The position numbers and the translations under genes are program-made. The notes beneath the pieces were generated by a model, which did not search any database, was not told the origin of the DNA, and saw nothing but the letters and a program-made list of their open reading frames with translations. Positions 24,852 through 39,174 of a stretch of 64,000 nt of DNA are shown piece by piece (position 1 is the first letter of the stretch; every line of letters starts with the position of its first letter). Origin of the DNA: Combretum micranthum (taxonomy: Eukaryota > Streptophyta > Magnoliopsida > Myrtales > Combretaceae); NCBI GenBank assembly GCA_024138025.1, contig JAMXBD010000232.1:682001-746000 (forward strand). Direction: 5' to 3'.

Positions 24852-27800
24852 TGTAATCCCCTTAATTTTACGTAACCTAATTTTAATAAATACTAAAAAT
24901 GTAATATAGAATTATATAGAATATTGGAACAAGTAGTAAAAATCACTCCAAATTTTTCTTGATTTAAAAATGTTAAAGTGTATATAAATTTAATTATAAT
25001 TAGAAAGATTAGAATCTCCACCAATAAAAATTTCGAAATAGAAACTGTAACTTCTATAATCCCAAATAATTAAACAACGATAAACCAATCATTAATATAT
25101 AAATTCTCGAGTTCTTTTTCCTCAAGTTCTTATGGAAATAAATCATACGCTTGTTAAATAATGAAATAATGGTGTTCAAACTATTTTTAATATGTTAACA
25201 CCAATAAGTAGCCTTAAATAAAAATATGTTGCTATTAACAAATTAGTATAAATAACTCCTATACAGTAAAACCCAATATATTTGGTAAAATAATAAATAA
25301 TCCAACAAGAAATCATAAGTTACAAAAAAGACGATTAAATTTTAGAACCTACAAGTTATAAAAATATAGACTAAAGATAAATTACTAGAATTACAAAAAA
25401 AGATACGATAAGATCACACATATATTAATATCTAAGAATCTAGATCTTAAATAAATATTTAAATTTCACTAATATTCTAATTAAAAGATTTAGAGATTTT
25501 ATAAATTAAATCATGAATTACCTATGTAACCTTCAATAATTTTCATAACTAGAAAATGAACAATTAGTAAATGCGAAACTAATATCAAATATATGATTCA
25601 ACAAAAATCTTAGGATAAACCTATGAGTTGTAATAAGATCATTCATAGTTTAAAAATCTAAATAAAAATTTCTTTGACCCTAATAGATACCAAAAACTAG
25701 ATTTCGTATCTTGAATTGATAATTCAAGATATAAATAGAAATAGCTCTAAATTTCAAAACTGATAAGATATAGTTTATTAATAGAGCTTATAGGTACAAA
25801 ACAATAATCCAAATATGGATTACTAGGATTATAAATACATAATAGATACTAATATCGATCAATAATTACTAATCTAGATCTAAAATGAAAATTTCAAACC
25901 TGTTGTTATACTTATTAAGGAATTCTGAATTCATTGAGACTTGATTCCTAATTGAATTTATTGAACTTGAAAAATTTAATCACGTAAGTTAAAATACTAA
26001 AAATAATTAATCATGTAAACTTTAAACTAAAAATTTGAATATACAAATAATCTAGAATTTTTATAGGAACTTAGAAAATTTTATTTAGATAAAACTCTTA
26101 CGTAACAGGTATAGATATAAGTTTATAAATTAATATTAGTTAAAATATTTTAGTTAATTACTATTAAGCAACTAATAAACAAATAAAAAAAAATGAAAGA
26201 TGAAATCGCTGCACATTTGAAATCACGTGGAACAGAGGATGGTGTAGAATTGTCACGCAAGTAGTAAAGGAGTCAGCTGCAAATTTGTTTTATCCACGCA
26301 CGGAACAGAGGAGTCTTCATCCGGTGCAGATTTTGTTGAATCACGGTACAAAATGGATTTCTCGACTGCAATTCACGTTGTATCATGTCCAACATTTGCA
26401 CCAAATTGAGTTCCCCAAATTTCAAATGCAAATGAAATGCCAATTGAAGCTGCAGAATTCCCGCTAGAACAAAGGAAACAGAGGACACAATGCAGAATTC
26501 TTTACAGGAATAGGGGAATTATAGTTGCAACTTTGATCCAATTTGAAGCTCCAAAAGTCCAAATGAAAATGACATGTAGACAACAACCCAAAACAAATTC
26601 AACTCTGGTCCAAAACTTCAAAAATATTGGCTGCACAAAAGGGGGAAATACCTACTGATTCTTCTTCATGCAATTTATGTCCTAATTTGCACCAATTTGG
26701 ACTCCAATTTCAACAAGACAATGACCCAACAACCAATCATCAAACCCCAGCTTAGATACTCATTAAATGCAAGGAAAATCCAACTCAAACAAGTAAGGAA
26801 ACAACTCCATTTTCCCTTATACTTCACTCTGATTTTTAACTGTAGTAGGAGGAAAAATGGAACAAATAGCAGCTTTGTTACCCAATTGTCTCCATCGAAT
26901 ATAGCTTAGTTTCTAGGCTTTAATGGAGTTGAATATTTGACTATTAAACACCAATAAAAAAGCCTTCAAATATACACTTCAATCACCAATTGTTGGACAG
27001 AAAACAACAAAGGAAATATGATCCCAAAACCATACCAACTAAGATGGAAAACATAAACAAAAATTGTAGCAGAAAAATTAGAATTTGGCCTATGTTTTCA
27101 TATGAATTTTAGCCCGATTTTGATTCGATTTTCTTGCAACTTGAGCCTCCAAATTACACTTGTAAATGGCCTTAACTAACTAGCAAACAAATACAATTAA
27201 TACCCCTTAAAGTCAGCCATAAATCTTATACAAAATATAACAAAAATCGTCCTCTAAAACAACCAAATTCGTATATGAAAATCCCAACTGTAGTTTGCAA
27301 GTTTTTTAAGCCCAAAACACCCTCTTTAGCCTCTTAACTTTAGCCTAACCTTAGTACATATATAAATCCTTAAGTTTGACACAACATTAGCTCAAAATCC
27401 CTACAAGAACAAGTTGAAATCCTAGCTACAAAAAGAGATATGAACAACCACTTTCCTTCACCATTTTCTCCACTTAGACAACCTCTAAGGAGCTCTAAAG
27501 CAAATATAAACCTTGTCTTATTTCTTATATCCTATCCAAGCATCAACCACATTCAAAAACATTCATTTTGTCTTTCCAACAACATCAAAAACCAATCCAA
27601 ATAACTCTTAGTTGTCATGACAACAAGCTAGAACTCAAGCTCAACAAGGTAAGAAAATCTAGTTGAAGTAGTTAACTTATAATTTAGCTAAAAACTCACT
27701 AATCAACCTTTGATATAGGTTTGATCTTACTAAGGAAGGGAGTTAGGAATCCTTTTCTACTTCAAGCTAAGGTAAATTCTAAACTATCAACACATTTTTT

Positions 27801-30796
27801 GTTACAAGTGTGTGTATACATTAAGTTGAAATGTCTAGCATTAGAGGAAAGTTATGTGATTAGGAGAAATGATTATTCCGATGATGAATTCAAGTAGATG
27901 AGTTCTTATTGTATTAGAAATCCTTGAATGTTGATGGCTAGGAAGAATCTCAACTTAGAAATGTTATAAACTTGGGAATAGCAAATTCGGATCTAGGAAG
28001 AAATAAGCCAAAACCAATCTCAAATTCCATCTAAACTAGTTTAAATTTATGTCTAATGCCCTTAAGACCTTATATGAACATAAACCTTGACAAAACAAGC
28101 TTTAAAAACATGATTAGGAGCTTTACATTACAAGAAAAATATTATGAACAATTTATAGAAACTATACATATTGATAATTTTACAAATTATGAGTGAGCTA
28201 AAGAAATAGATAAGAGGATTAGATGATGGTTTTAAATTATATAGTTGAATAAATGTTGTATTATTGATACATAGTTATTTAGAATTATAGAAATATCAAC
28301 TTGAAAATTTAGAATTCTAAGCTTTAGGAAATTCGGAACCCAAAAAGAATCAAATAAAGAAAAGTGTTAAAGAGATCAAATAAAATGTATTGATGTGTTT
28401 TTTATAAGCCAAAAATGACCTTACCAATGGAAAGAACATGAAAAATACTATGAAAACTACTATTTATTCGTAAAAAACGGACTAGAAATGAGTTAGATAT
28501 CACAAAAACAAAGTTAAGATAAAATTGTTATGATTCATCCGAAAATTGTAGACTTGATTTATGAATTTAAAAACCTTACATGTTTTTTTTCTTGAAAATA
28601 ACACCACTACTATAAAGTATTCAAAAAGTACTATCAAATTTGACTATTTATATAACGAAATCGGATATAAAACGAATAAGAAATCGCAAATAAAAAATTC
28701 ACTCAGTTTTCACTCTTAATAAACCAATATTAATGTTACTGTTGTTCCTATTAATATGATTATGATTATTACTATTATTATTACTACTGATTATATTATT
28801 CAGTATTATTGATATTTTCAACATGAGTCATTAGGATTATTAATATTGTTATTTTTACGTTAAGGTCACTATATTTATATTATCATCAATATTATTATTA
28901 TTTTTGTCACTAATATTATTATTTACTAATAGTATGAAACTTGTTGTTATTATTATACTTGTATTTATGATTAATATTGATATTAGCATTTCAAAACTAA
29001 TATTATTGATAATATCATATTATTAAACCTAGCTTATTTTGCAATAAAAATAAAATTGAAGTATAATAAAAAATTGATATGTCTAAACTTCATAAACATA
29101 TGATTTTATTAAAATAATTTTTTTTAAAGGTATGGATACTAGAACATACCCTTAAATAAATAAAAATACCAATTTGAGAAACAGATAAGGTTGACAGACA
29201 AAGAATTAATAAACAAAAATCTTCTACTAAAAGCAGTAGGACTTAAGGAAAAGACAAACCCCTTAAATAAAAAATATAGATAGTAATTAAGATCAAGAGG
29301 AGCAAAATGAAAACAAATAACATATAAATATTCTTTACTATAGGGGTTAAAACCTTAAAAAGCTTTATACAAATAATAGAAACCGTGTCAAATATTGATA
29401 TAGAATAATTAGGCACCTATAAGGATTCGATTAAATTATTTAACAATGCAATAATTAATATAACGAGCTTAGTCTAATGTCCGACAATTGGGATCAGCGC
29501 CTTTAATTCTAGGAAGACTTCTCTTACAGAAATAATCCTATAATGAATCTCTGTTATTTCCTTTCATAGGAAAATAGATCAATTACCGGACTATCGGTAG
29601 CTTATACAACAATTTAACAAGGACCATAGATGAGTTACTTGACTTTATCACATTGTTTGTGCTTGTAGTATAGCTGCGTTTGAAATAATATATAATCAAT
29701 TGATATGCATGCGGCATTAGGAATAATGCATGATGCGTGGTGTATGATTGAATGACAAATTATCATAATATAAGTGATAATTCTATTGTATTATAAATGT
29801 TGTATGAAGCATGTTGATGATTGTCTGTAAATCGTATGATCGCCTTAAACTTGATTAACAACTACTGGTACTATAAATGAAATGGACATGCATCACATGA
29901 TTTGCATAAATTGCATTTAAAGATGTGGCAGCCTACTACGTGTTAGTATTTCGTTTCTCTGGTAATACTTGGTTTTTCTTAGCAAGAGGCTATTAGTTCT
30001 ATGCAAGATTACCTTTGTTTCGCTTGTCGCATGGGAACTAACTGGTAATGAAGGACGTCGCCCATGGTATCGCTATGAAATGACTAACACTTAGTGAAGT
30101 TTTTAAGGTTTAAAATAGGAATCGAGTGCCCAAAGTATTAAGAGATAACTACAATGAGGATCGTGGCTTTCCTGTATACTTAGTCTCTCCTGGGTAAGTG
30201 GGCCATAGTATCGAGTTCTTTCAACCCCGATGAGAGGGCGTAAATCTCCATCCTGCTTTGGATTCTAGATCATCCAAGCTTGTAATGTGCATATGATTGA
30301 TTATTGCATTGCATACGATTGATAATTATACTTGCTTGTTTTTTGTTGATATGTGGTTTGGTCAGGTTATCTTATTGAGCCCGTGGTTCACTTACCGCCC
30401 AATAGTTTTTGTACAGTATTAATACTAGGTGGGATTAGGCTAGGAATGTGTGAAGAGAGCTTCTCCAACAAACTCTATTGATGATAGAGATATAGGATAT
30501 GGTAAACTTAGAATGTAAATTAGATAAATTTTATAATAGTTGAAATTTGTAAGTTGTAGTTTGAAACCCATTTTCACTTTTTGGTAGAGGATACCGATTC
30601 TCTGCGATCTTGATAGAAATTGGAAAATCGGATTCCATAGTTGAAATCCTGTAACATATTATATCATTTATATGATAAACTTTGATAAATAGAGTCTTGT
30701 ACACCCTGACTTACAAGACAACTCTCATATTACGGGTGCACACGTGACATGGTAGTTTTAGATTTATCTTACTAGGTCCCTTTTTAAGGCGTGACA
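24852..30796 (+). mobile_element. Solo LTR, Tekay-like (Ty3/gypsy), with target duplication
   Basis: The element starts TGTAATCCCC and ends AAGGCGTGACA, the expected ends of this LTR group. It is bordered by identical five-base duplications, ctaaa at 24847-24851 and ctaaa at 30797-30801. No gag or pol frame occurs in the 5.9 kb, so it is either a solo LTR left by recombination or a large non-autonomous derivative. The internal sequence includes an interrupted ATT-rich tract at 28730-29000 and the landmark attgagcccgtggttcactt at about 30374. The 71- to 73-codon open frames near 26273-26909 lie inside it and show no domain. Confidence 0.75.
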
Positions 30797-30801
30797 CTAA
30801 A

Positions 30802-32620
30802 TATGAGCTTGAACAAGGATTAAAAGTGTTATAAGTTATAAATTTGCAAAGTGCAAAATAGGGGAAATAAAATCTTTTCAAATAGGTCTGTTTTTGAACG
30901 TACGTCGACATCTGGAACTTTAACGTCGCCGTGCATAGAGGCGGTGTTGCATGTGATTAGAATCGATTTTTTTAAAGCCGCTTCAAATGCCATCGGCTTT
31001 TGCAAGAAAATTTGCCAGCATTTATTTTTCAAAGTGTATGCTAGCCATTAGGGCTTCAACATCGCCGGCATATGGGCGGTGTTGGATACAAACAGAATTA
31101 AAATATTTAATGCAGGGCTCAACGCTACCGGCATATAATTCTAACGTTGCCGACGTTCAGTCAAATTTTGCTTGTGTAAAAAGGCCACGTATCCCCTGAG
31201 TTTTACAAATTCAATCTTCTTCAATTGTCATTTCTTACTTCATATATGATCTTCTAATGAATATAAGCTAAATAAACATGTTTTATGTATAAATTAGATG
31301 TTAAAACTATATTCTAAGCTTATTGAATCTCCTTGTATAGTTAACCTAGGATTGTGATATGTGTGTGTGTGTGTGTGTGTGTGAATTCTACATTCAATTA
31401 TCGATTGTTTTGATATTCTTATTTCAGTTAAAGGTTCTTCGGTTATTTCCCTTCCGAGTGAATATATTAATATACTATTGGGTTCAGGTACGCAATAGTT
31501 TGTTTGTTATGTGCTAGGACTAGGCATTCTTAAATTAATTTAATTTAATTCGACTTAATGTTTTGATGAATTGGATGTCTATTACGCTGTTTAATCTGAT
31601 CCGAGGAGCAGCAAACCTGTCATGATGCAATGACATGTTAGTTAGGTGCTTAACCCAAGTTATGATGCAATGACTTTAACATGATGCATGGTACGTTATG
31701 ATGCAATAGCGATTCATTTTGGTTAAGTGGGTAGCCGATAGGAGGAACATTATCGAGTAACGTTTGCTTAAACTTTGGGGGAAATACCATGGTTTAGTTC
31801 AAAGTTTATGGGAACTTGTGAACTAGACTCATGTTGTGGACTGAGTTTAAGTAGAGTCGGCAACGACTTTTGAACCCTAAATGAAGCTATTTCTTTATGG
31901 AATAGATATAGGAGATATAAGAATTCAGACTGCTTATATCAACCTCCTGAGCAGCTGTTGTTACTCAGGACCCCTAAATTCCCAAAGCGTGATGCCGGTG
32001 TTTGAATACCCTCCCGATGTTTTAATACCCTCCCGATGTTTTGTTAAAAGAATACTTAATAAGATAATGACTAGATCATTGATACATTTCTTTTGATTTA
32101 AGTTTGCTTGATAAATTGTTCTTATATTTTGTTATTGCGTACTGGGCCTTTGGCTCACTTTTGCTGTTTTGTAGGTAATGGAGATGAGTTATATGATGAT
32201 CTGGGTTACGGATCAGACTTTGAGAGATTCATGGATGAGTAGGACGAATAGGACTCCAATGCCCCTGGATTTTGGAGAAGCTTTTGTTTAAAAGCAAAAT
32301 TCTCTGTATAGAAGGCTTGATAGATGAGCCTAAGATGTAAAGACCTTAAGATCTCTTAAGGTTACTTTTTGTACTAAGAAAAACTTGTAATTTTTGCAGT
32401 GTGTTTTATTAACATTAAACTTTGTACATATGATGTATATATATGTATAGATTGCTTTTATTAGCAATCTTGTTTTGTTAAAAGTTGTTTATAAAGTTTT
32501 AGTAGATTTGATCAAACAATTCTTATAAACTGTTAGTTTTAGGACAACCTTACATATAATGTGAAAATATTATACGTGGTTGGGGACTCGGTACTCTAAA
32601 TCTCAGGATTTAGTGGGTTG
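30802..32620 (+). repeat. Right part of the interrupted older LTR
   Basis: This continues the LTR broken at 24851. It carries the landmarks shared with 2700-3760: tatcaacctcctgagca at about 31937, gcgtactgggcctttggctc at 32138, and acatataatg with attatac near 32552. A 20-bp direct duplication (aataccctcccgatgtttt) lies at about 32005-32044. No gene is present. Confidence 0.6.
31360..31383. repeat. (TG)n microsatellite
   Basis: Twelve TG units within the LTR remnant. Confidence 0.95.
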
Positions 32621-32629
32621 GGTTTTTAT

Positions 32630-33215
32630 AACGTCACTTAACCATTCTATGCAATTACCCCCTTCTGAGTGGAGTCGCAAAAAATGTAAACATAATGGTT
32701 CATTACATGTATCACGTGCATGTAGCGTAAATTCACACACTTCACATGGTTTGAATTTGTAAAGGATTAGTATTGCATGGAATGATAATAAAAGGAATAA
32801 TTTGGAGAGTAATTAGAGAAGTAGAATAGATAGTCTTAGCAAGCTTAGGATCTCGTGACACTGATCTATTAAAAAGTTCTGGTTTCCTCATAAATGATAT
32901 GATCATCTATTTATTTTGGTAGTAAGAAATTATCATTATTGGATTTCATGAACAATTAATGGTCAAGATTTATTAGGGTTTAATAATGTACAAGACATTT
33001 TTAACAAACCTATTCTAAGCCTACCAATCCAAAACTCTAAATTATCCTAAATTGATTTTAATCACTTGAATCTTGTCATATAAGGATTCTTCATCTACAA
33101 ATAGTTTGTAGAAATGTATTTATAATCTACTCTTTTCAGATAAAAGATCCTATAAAGAGGGTCCTCATGACCGCCATGGGTCGGGGCTAGCTTTTAGCAC
33201 AATGGACATGTGGAA
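32630..33215. repeat. Dispersed repeat, copy A
   Basis: Shares long, nearly identical stretches with 50061-50697 and 54123-54304, including gcaagcttaggatctcgtga (32840 and 50259) and ggctagcttttagcacaatg at its right side. Family not identified; it has no open frame and may be part of an LTR. Confidence 0.8.
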
Positions 33216-34936
33216 CTCTTAGAAAATAATTCTAGAAATAAAAATTGAAACCGAAACCCTAAAACCAACCCAAGTTAAAACCGAACTCTAGAAACTGTAA
33301 ACAAGATCAAATATGAATTTCATAATCTTAAGAAAAAGAGAACTTTAAAAAACAAAATGGAAAATCTTGTAAACATTCGGTTTAAACCCGTATGCTTAAC
33401 AAACCATCTATCTTATCCCTAACATGTAAATCGAGACAGTACACTCAAATATTATTTAATGATAAAATTATAAAACCTTAAGACCTTCGGCGAATTTCAA
33501 AATATAAAATCAATGCTAAAAGTTAACCCGGGTTAACACATAACCCTAGACTCGATTAAACAATCTCGATAATTGCAAAATATTAAATAAAAAAATAATA
33601 AAGTAAAATTGAAAATATAAGTATGACATAAATCCTTAGATTTTAAAATTGTACGAGTAAATCTTAAAGCTGAAATTGAAATCGGAATACTAAAAATCAA
33701 CTAGGTCAACAATAAGACCTAGTGAGATTAGATCTGGTAATCCTGCGCTCGAAACCTGAGAATAATAGAAATAAGCTAATAGTGGATTATAGTTTAGAAT
33801 AATATCAGATAGCTTAAACAGATCAAATTCATAAAAAATTTAATTGTTTTAGATTCGAATGAGATCAGCTCTTGAAAAAATATGTATTCATGCTAAGGAT
33901 AGTACAAATATTCCAGAAAGCAGTATAGATTCGTAATTTTATAAGGATTTATAAAATATCAACTTCGTAATTTTTCAATTTTTAAAAATATTAAATATAG
34001 CTCAGTTACACGTATTTTCTTACTACTGGTAATTTATTTGTCTTGTTTACTAATCGTTGTACCATTTTTACTATTTATTATTTTTCACTTATCTCTGCTT
34101 TTTCTTACTATCTACTTCTTACATTTTCTTTTCCCATTAAACTTTATACTTATCATATATTACATATTACTTACTTTTTATTACAAAAATACAAATTAAT
34201 CAATTTCTCTCCCCTTTCTCACATTATGGCCCGTACCCCTCTCTCTTTCCCATCTACTTTGTTTCTTTTTCAATTAATCTAATTCACTCATAATTCTACT
34301 CCAAAACTCTATAAATACTCTTCCATCCTTCTTTCTTTACACACATCTTCTAAAACATGATAAAACTCTTGCAAAATTTCTCCACAATTCCCTTGTCTTC
34401 CCTACAAAACTGTGAGCCCCTCATTCCCTTCCCAAACAAATTTTCACAAATTTTCCTTTTTTTCATTCATCTGCCACACTCATCTACAATCTTAGGTAAA
34501 CATCCTAAACCCCTCTTTCTTTATCAAAACATAACATGAACACTTTGTATGTTTTGATTTCCGAAAACCCAAGAGCATTATGCTAGGATGGAAATCATGA
34601 AAAACAACAACTTATTCATGTCTTGCTTATGTATTTACATTATTATGTTCTTGTTCCTAACCTAACTACTATATATATTATTAAGTATAAGTATATACAA
34701 GTAGATGAAGCACCCGCGATGCGTATATAAATAAAACAACCCAATATATATAAATTAAATAGATATATTGTTTTAACAGGTTGGAAGATGACAACCTTAA
34801 TTAGTCCTAGAAATTAGGAAATTAGTCGTAAATCATAATTACAATTGTATTTTCCATAGATAACTTCTTCATGTTACGTAACTGCAATGCATAAATATGA
34901 TATCAGAGCTTTAGATCAGTATATAAAGATACATGC
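33216..34936. other. Intergenic, no gene recognised
   Basis: AT-rich with a pyrimidine-rich stretch at 34200-34500 similar in character to the leader part of plant LTRs. Open frames at 34043 and 34357 are low-complexity and unsupported. Confidence 0.35.
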
Positions 34937-35045
34937 TTAGGCTAAAAAAGGAAAAAACTATGTTTATTCAACCCCTATTTAATTCTATTCAAACCCTATT
35001 TAATTTCATGATTTTAGGGATACCAAAAATATTTTACGCCCATAT
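34937..35045. repeat. Tandem repeat unit 1, split from units 2-3 by an insertion
   Basis: Starts gctaaaaaaggaaaaaacta and ends ttttacgcccatat. The same unit reappears at 42786-42883 and again, more diverged, at 42884-42978. The insertion at 35046-42780 separates unit 1 from the others. Confidence 0.85.
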
Positions 35046-36369
35046 TGTCACGCCCCGAAGGGTACCCTAAACGTGGCAATCCGTCGTACACAATATTAAT
35101 GCCTAGGAATGATTGCCTCAGTCATGCAAAGGCTTCCATACTATGTATAAGGAGTCTGACACATGGAGGAGATACATCGGAGTGATACATTTTATATTGA
35201 TACAACTTGAGTAATAATGTAAAGGAAATTCAAATCACTATACTTCAAATACAAATCATTATACTTCAATTAAAGTTCATCAAAAGATTTTACTACATGA
35301 AACTATTACAAGGCAATTCAAAGAACCTAGCTAATATCTTCGAGCATTCTTATTCCCTGCCAGAATCCCGAAGGTATATTCGGCTCCAACCATCTCGGTC
35401 ATCACTTAGCATTCTTGAGATAACCTGTTCATTCAAACATCTATTGGGGTATAAGCTACACTAGCTTAGTGAGAATTCCCTTAATTTCGTACCATAATAA
35501 GTAAGTTATAAATCATTCATATGCTATGCATGAACAAACACATGAGTAGACAATTATGTATGGGTATCGGAACCCACACACAGAACGGATTTACGCTCTC
35601 CATATCTTGGGTTAGGGATGGTATTGAAAGTCTACACGACCGTTGCTAGTCATCGAGCCCTTGGCTTATAGCGCTCAACTCGGCTAGGCTCACCCATGGA
35701 ATTCATCCTCGATGCGCCTTAGTTTCCTATGAATGAGCTCTGGCACAGGGTCTCATTATTCAAACGAGTCCTTAGATCATACCGATTGACCTGCATAGGA
35801 GTAGCACGCTACCAAATGTAACATGTCCAATGCGATGAATAACCAATTTAATTTTTGCTTAGGTCAAAGTTTTCATACATTCTTTAAAGTGATCAACCAA
35901 TATCATACACATAACAGAAGTAATATGAATAGTGCAATTATCCAATCGAATCATGGTTTCGATATGCTTTAGTATTCTTTGGCATACATACATCAAAGTC
36001 TCATCATCTATCCCATCCCCATTCATATTGGTTTTTATCTTGTTCTATAATTCTAATGCAATTAGCTATAAGCACAAATAAGGTAACAAAATAAGAAGAA
36101 GACTCACTCGACCATTGGATCACCGGTTTTTTAGTAAAAGTAATCGGTGGTAGGGAATCGTCGATTTTAGGGTCACCTAAAAAGAAAGAAATACCATAAT
36201 AAGTATTTCATCACTTAACTAATCCAAACTATCTTATACAATCTATCAAATTCGTAATTCTCATCCTACGAGGGAATTCCAATTAAAACGGCCATAACTT
36301 GGTCGTTTTAACTCGTAATTTAGCAAATTATATATCGATTTTTATCTACTTCGAAAGATCTATCTAATT

Positions 36370-36824
36370 GAAAACATTTGTGTCACGAAACAGAAGGATC
36401 AGATCTAATCAGTAACAATCCCCATTTTCGAAAAATAGTTTTGTAATTGTTTAAAATATTTCTATTTGATAATTCAAGTATATAAGAAATATGAATGATC
36501 TATATAATTATAATATTATTTTCAAGTTTTGAAAACATTTGTGTCATGAAACAGAAGGATCAGATCTAATCAGTAACGATCCCCATTTTCGAAAAATAGT
36601 TTTGTAATTGTTTGAAATATTTCTATTTGATAATTCAAGTATATATGAAATATGAACGATCTATATAATTATAATATTATTTTCAAGTTTTGAAAACATT
36701 TGTGTCACGAAACAGAAGGATCAGATCTAATCAGTAACGATCCCCATTTTCGAAAAATAGTTTTGTAATTGTTTGAAATATTTCTATTTGATAATTCAAG
36801 TATATATGAAATATGAATGATTTT
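36370..36824. repeat. 161-bp tandem repeat, about 2.8 copies
   Basis: Units start gaaaacatttgtgtcacgaa at 36370, 36531 and 36692, spaced exactly 161 bases, and differ by only a few substitutions. The third copy breaks off near 36824. The high identity shows a recent amplification inside an old LTR. Confidence 0.95.
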
Positions 36825-37019
36825 CTAACATGGATGACATGTGAGGAGTCTAATGTATGCATGATCTTGATGATTTTTGCTAAAAGAAAATTTTATGACT
36901 TTTTATTTTGCAAGACCACAATAACAACTACTTGTGAAAAAATAAAATCTAGTTTTCTAACTTTGACATCACACTTGTGTTTTGGAATTCATGCTTAGGA
37001 ATTTCTAGTTATCTTAGTT

Positions 37020-38330
37020 AAAATTGGGTCTTCATAACATACACTACCTAAGACCTTCATTTTTATATAAAAATTTGTATTTTACACTTTGCAAATATGT
37101 TTTCAAATATGATTTACTTAAAAATCCGAATTTTTAGAAATCCACTTCTTGAATGATTCATTTTGGGAAAAACTTGTTTAATGCAGTAAAATCTAAGACT
37201 TTATGATACCTATTACTTAAGGACTCCATTCATTACATAAAACTTTTATTTTGAGCTTGGATAATAGGTATTTTCATGCCATTACTCCATTATTACGAAT
37301 TTCTTAAAATGGCAACAATTCAAATTTTCCTATTTTATTTCTACTCCTTGTTCTACATGTTTTTCTTAGCAAATCTCATCTTAATTTATAAAAATCATTA
37401 CTTGATGATACCTATGACCTAAACTCTTCATTTTTCATATAAAACACAAGTTTTGGAGTTGATAAATGGGGTTTTAAGACATGGTTTTGAAACCATCCGA
37501 ATTTACAAAATTTGGATAAAACTTAAATTTCATATTTTATAATCTCTTCCTGTTTTTGAGAATCTCTACTGGTAGATCTACCATTTACTTATAAAAAACA
37601 TCTCCTATTGATACCCATTCCATAAGGCTTCCATTTTCTAAACAACACTTTCATTTTGGTGTTGAAAAATGGGTTTTCAAAATTGGTCTTGGTTGAGATC
37701 CGAATCTACCAAATTTATTTTTGGACATATCTTTTGATAAAATCCATCTAGACTTAGGAAAAATCATCCTTTACATATCCTATCTTAAGAGCCTTCCATA
37801 TCTTGAATAAAAACTTCATTTTTAAGTTGGAAAACATGTTTTTAAACTATGCCTTGGCCTAAATCCGAAAATAGAACTTTGTCTTGAAAAATAATATTTG
37901 AAAATCACCTTTGAACTATATAAAATGAAGTCTTGATGAAATATATACATTAAGCCTTCATTATCTCAAGTAAAAATTTCATTTTGACACTTGGAAAGTG
38001 GTTTTTAGAAATGGGTCTTACCTAGATACGAATTTCATATTTTTGTTTAAGTTCAAAACCAAGATCTACACTTAATATAAACATAAATATAAAAGAAATC
38101 TATGGTAGTAAACTATAAACTCATAGATCTAAACTTTACTCCTCAAAATCATTCATTTATGATATCTATTTCTTAAGCCCTTTATTTTAAATGAAAAATA
38201 CACATTTTGAAGTTGAAAAATAGGTTTTCTAATTAGGGCTCCTTTTTTATCCGAATTTTCAAAAGTTATTTTTGTTGAAACTAATTAGATCTTGAGCTTC
38301 CTAATACTTTTCTATTATCATTAAGCTATT
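37020..38330. repeat. Degenerate tandem array, period about 165-220 bp
   Basis: At least seven units can be followed. Each has a gatacct(a)-like phrase, then a taag-cttcat phrase, then a run like tttcattttg-agttg-aaaatggg and finally atccgaat. Unit phases fall near 37067, 37242, 37437, 37640, 37806, 37970 and 38190. Identity is low, so this is an ancient array, next to the young 161-bp array. Confidence 0.7.
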
Positions 38331-39110
38331 ACAAGTTATCTAAGAGCATAAAACAAAAGTCTAATGCATGTATGAACTTAAAACAACTAGATCTAGTCTA
38401 CTAAATTAGTTATAGATGCATGAACACTATGATGGTTATGTGAATCATGAATAGATGATGAACATATGCACAAATCACTAATAATAACAACATAACTTAA
38501 TAATAAACAAGATAATAGCATAATAACTCAAATAACAAGATCTAAAACATTGTGATGGCAAGGATCTTATGTTCAAGTGTTTCCACTTCCCTAGCTTAAA
38601 GCTCATGGGGATTTTGTGTGGAATCACACATGAATGAACTTGTCATTACATGTTTCAAGATCCTAAAGTATAGATCTCTTACCTATTTGTTATATGGAGT
38701 AAGAAATTTGAAGGAAGAACAAAGTGTGTTGTAGACACCCAATTTTTGCTCAATTAATTAAGGCTTAAATTTATAATAAAAATTTGTATTATATTGAGCT
38801 CATAAAAATGAGAGAGTGAAAATAATAAAAAAAAAAGGAGTGAGAAATAGAGAGAAAAGAAAAGAATAAAAATAGAGAGAAAAAAAAAAGAGAATAAAAA
38901 AAGAGAGAAAATAAAAAATAGAAAGAAAAAATCATAAAATGAGAGATAAATATATAGAAAATTATTTGAGCTTAATATAGTATATAGTTTTATTATAAAT
39001 CATTTTTAAAGTTAATTAAACAAAGTTTTCATTTTTGTTTAATTAAACTCATTTTTCCAAAAGCCTTAATTAAGTAATGAGTTGGCTAAGTGATCGAGGC
39101 ACAGGCCAAA

Positions 39111-39174
39111 TGGCCTGTTGGTTAAATACATTGACCCAAACACACAACCAAGCTCAAGGACCCATGTTCAAATC
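39111..39174 (+). promoter_or_regulatory. Pol III A-box/B-box-like pair in the LTR
   Basis: tggcctgttgg (39111-39121) resembles an A box and gttcaaatc (39166-39174) fits the B-box consensus GWTCRANNC exactly, with tRNA-like spacing. The sequence between does not fold as a tRNA. This may be a tRNA-derived relic captured by the LTR family. Confidence 0.4.

Noticed and set aside
21399..30796. One 9.4 kb element bounded by TGTAACGCCC and GGCGTGACA
   Set aside because: The inner landmarks at the two ends are in opposite orientation, and the right part has its own start at 24852 with a matching target duplication, so these are two elements.
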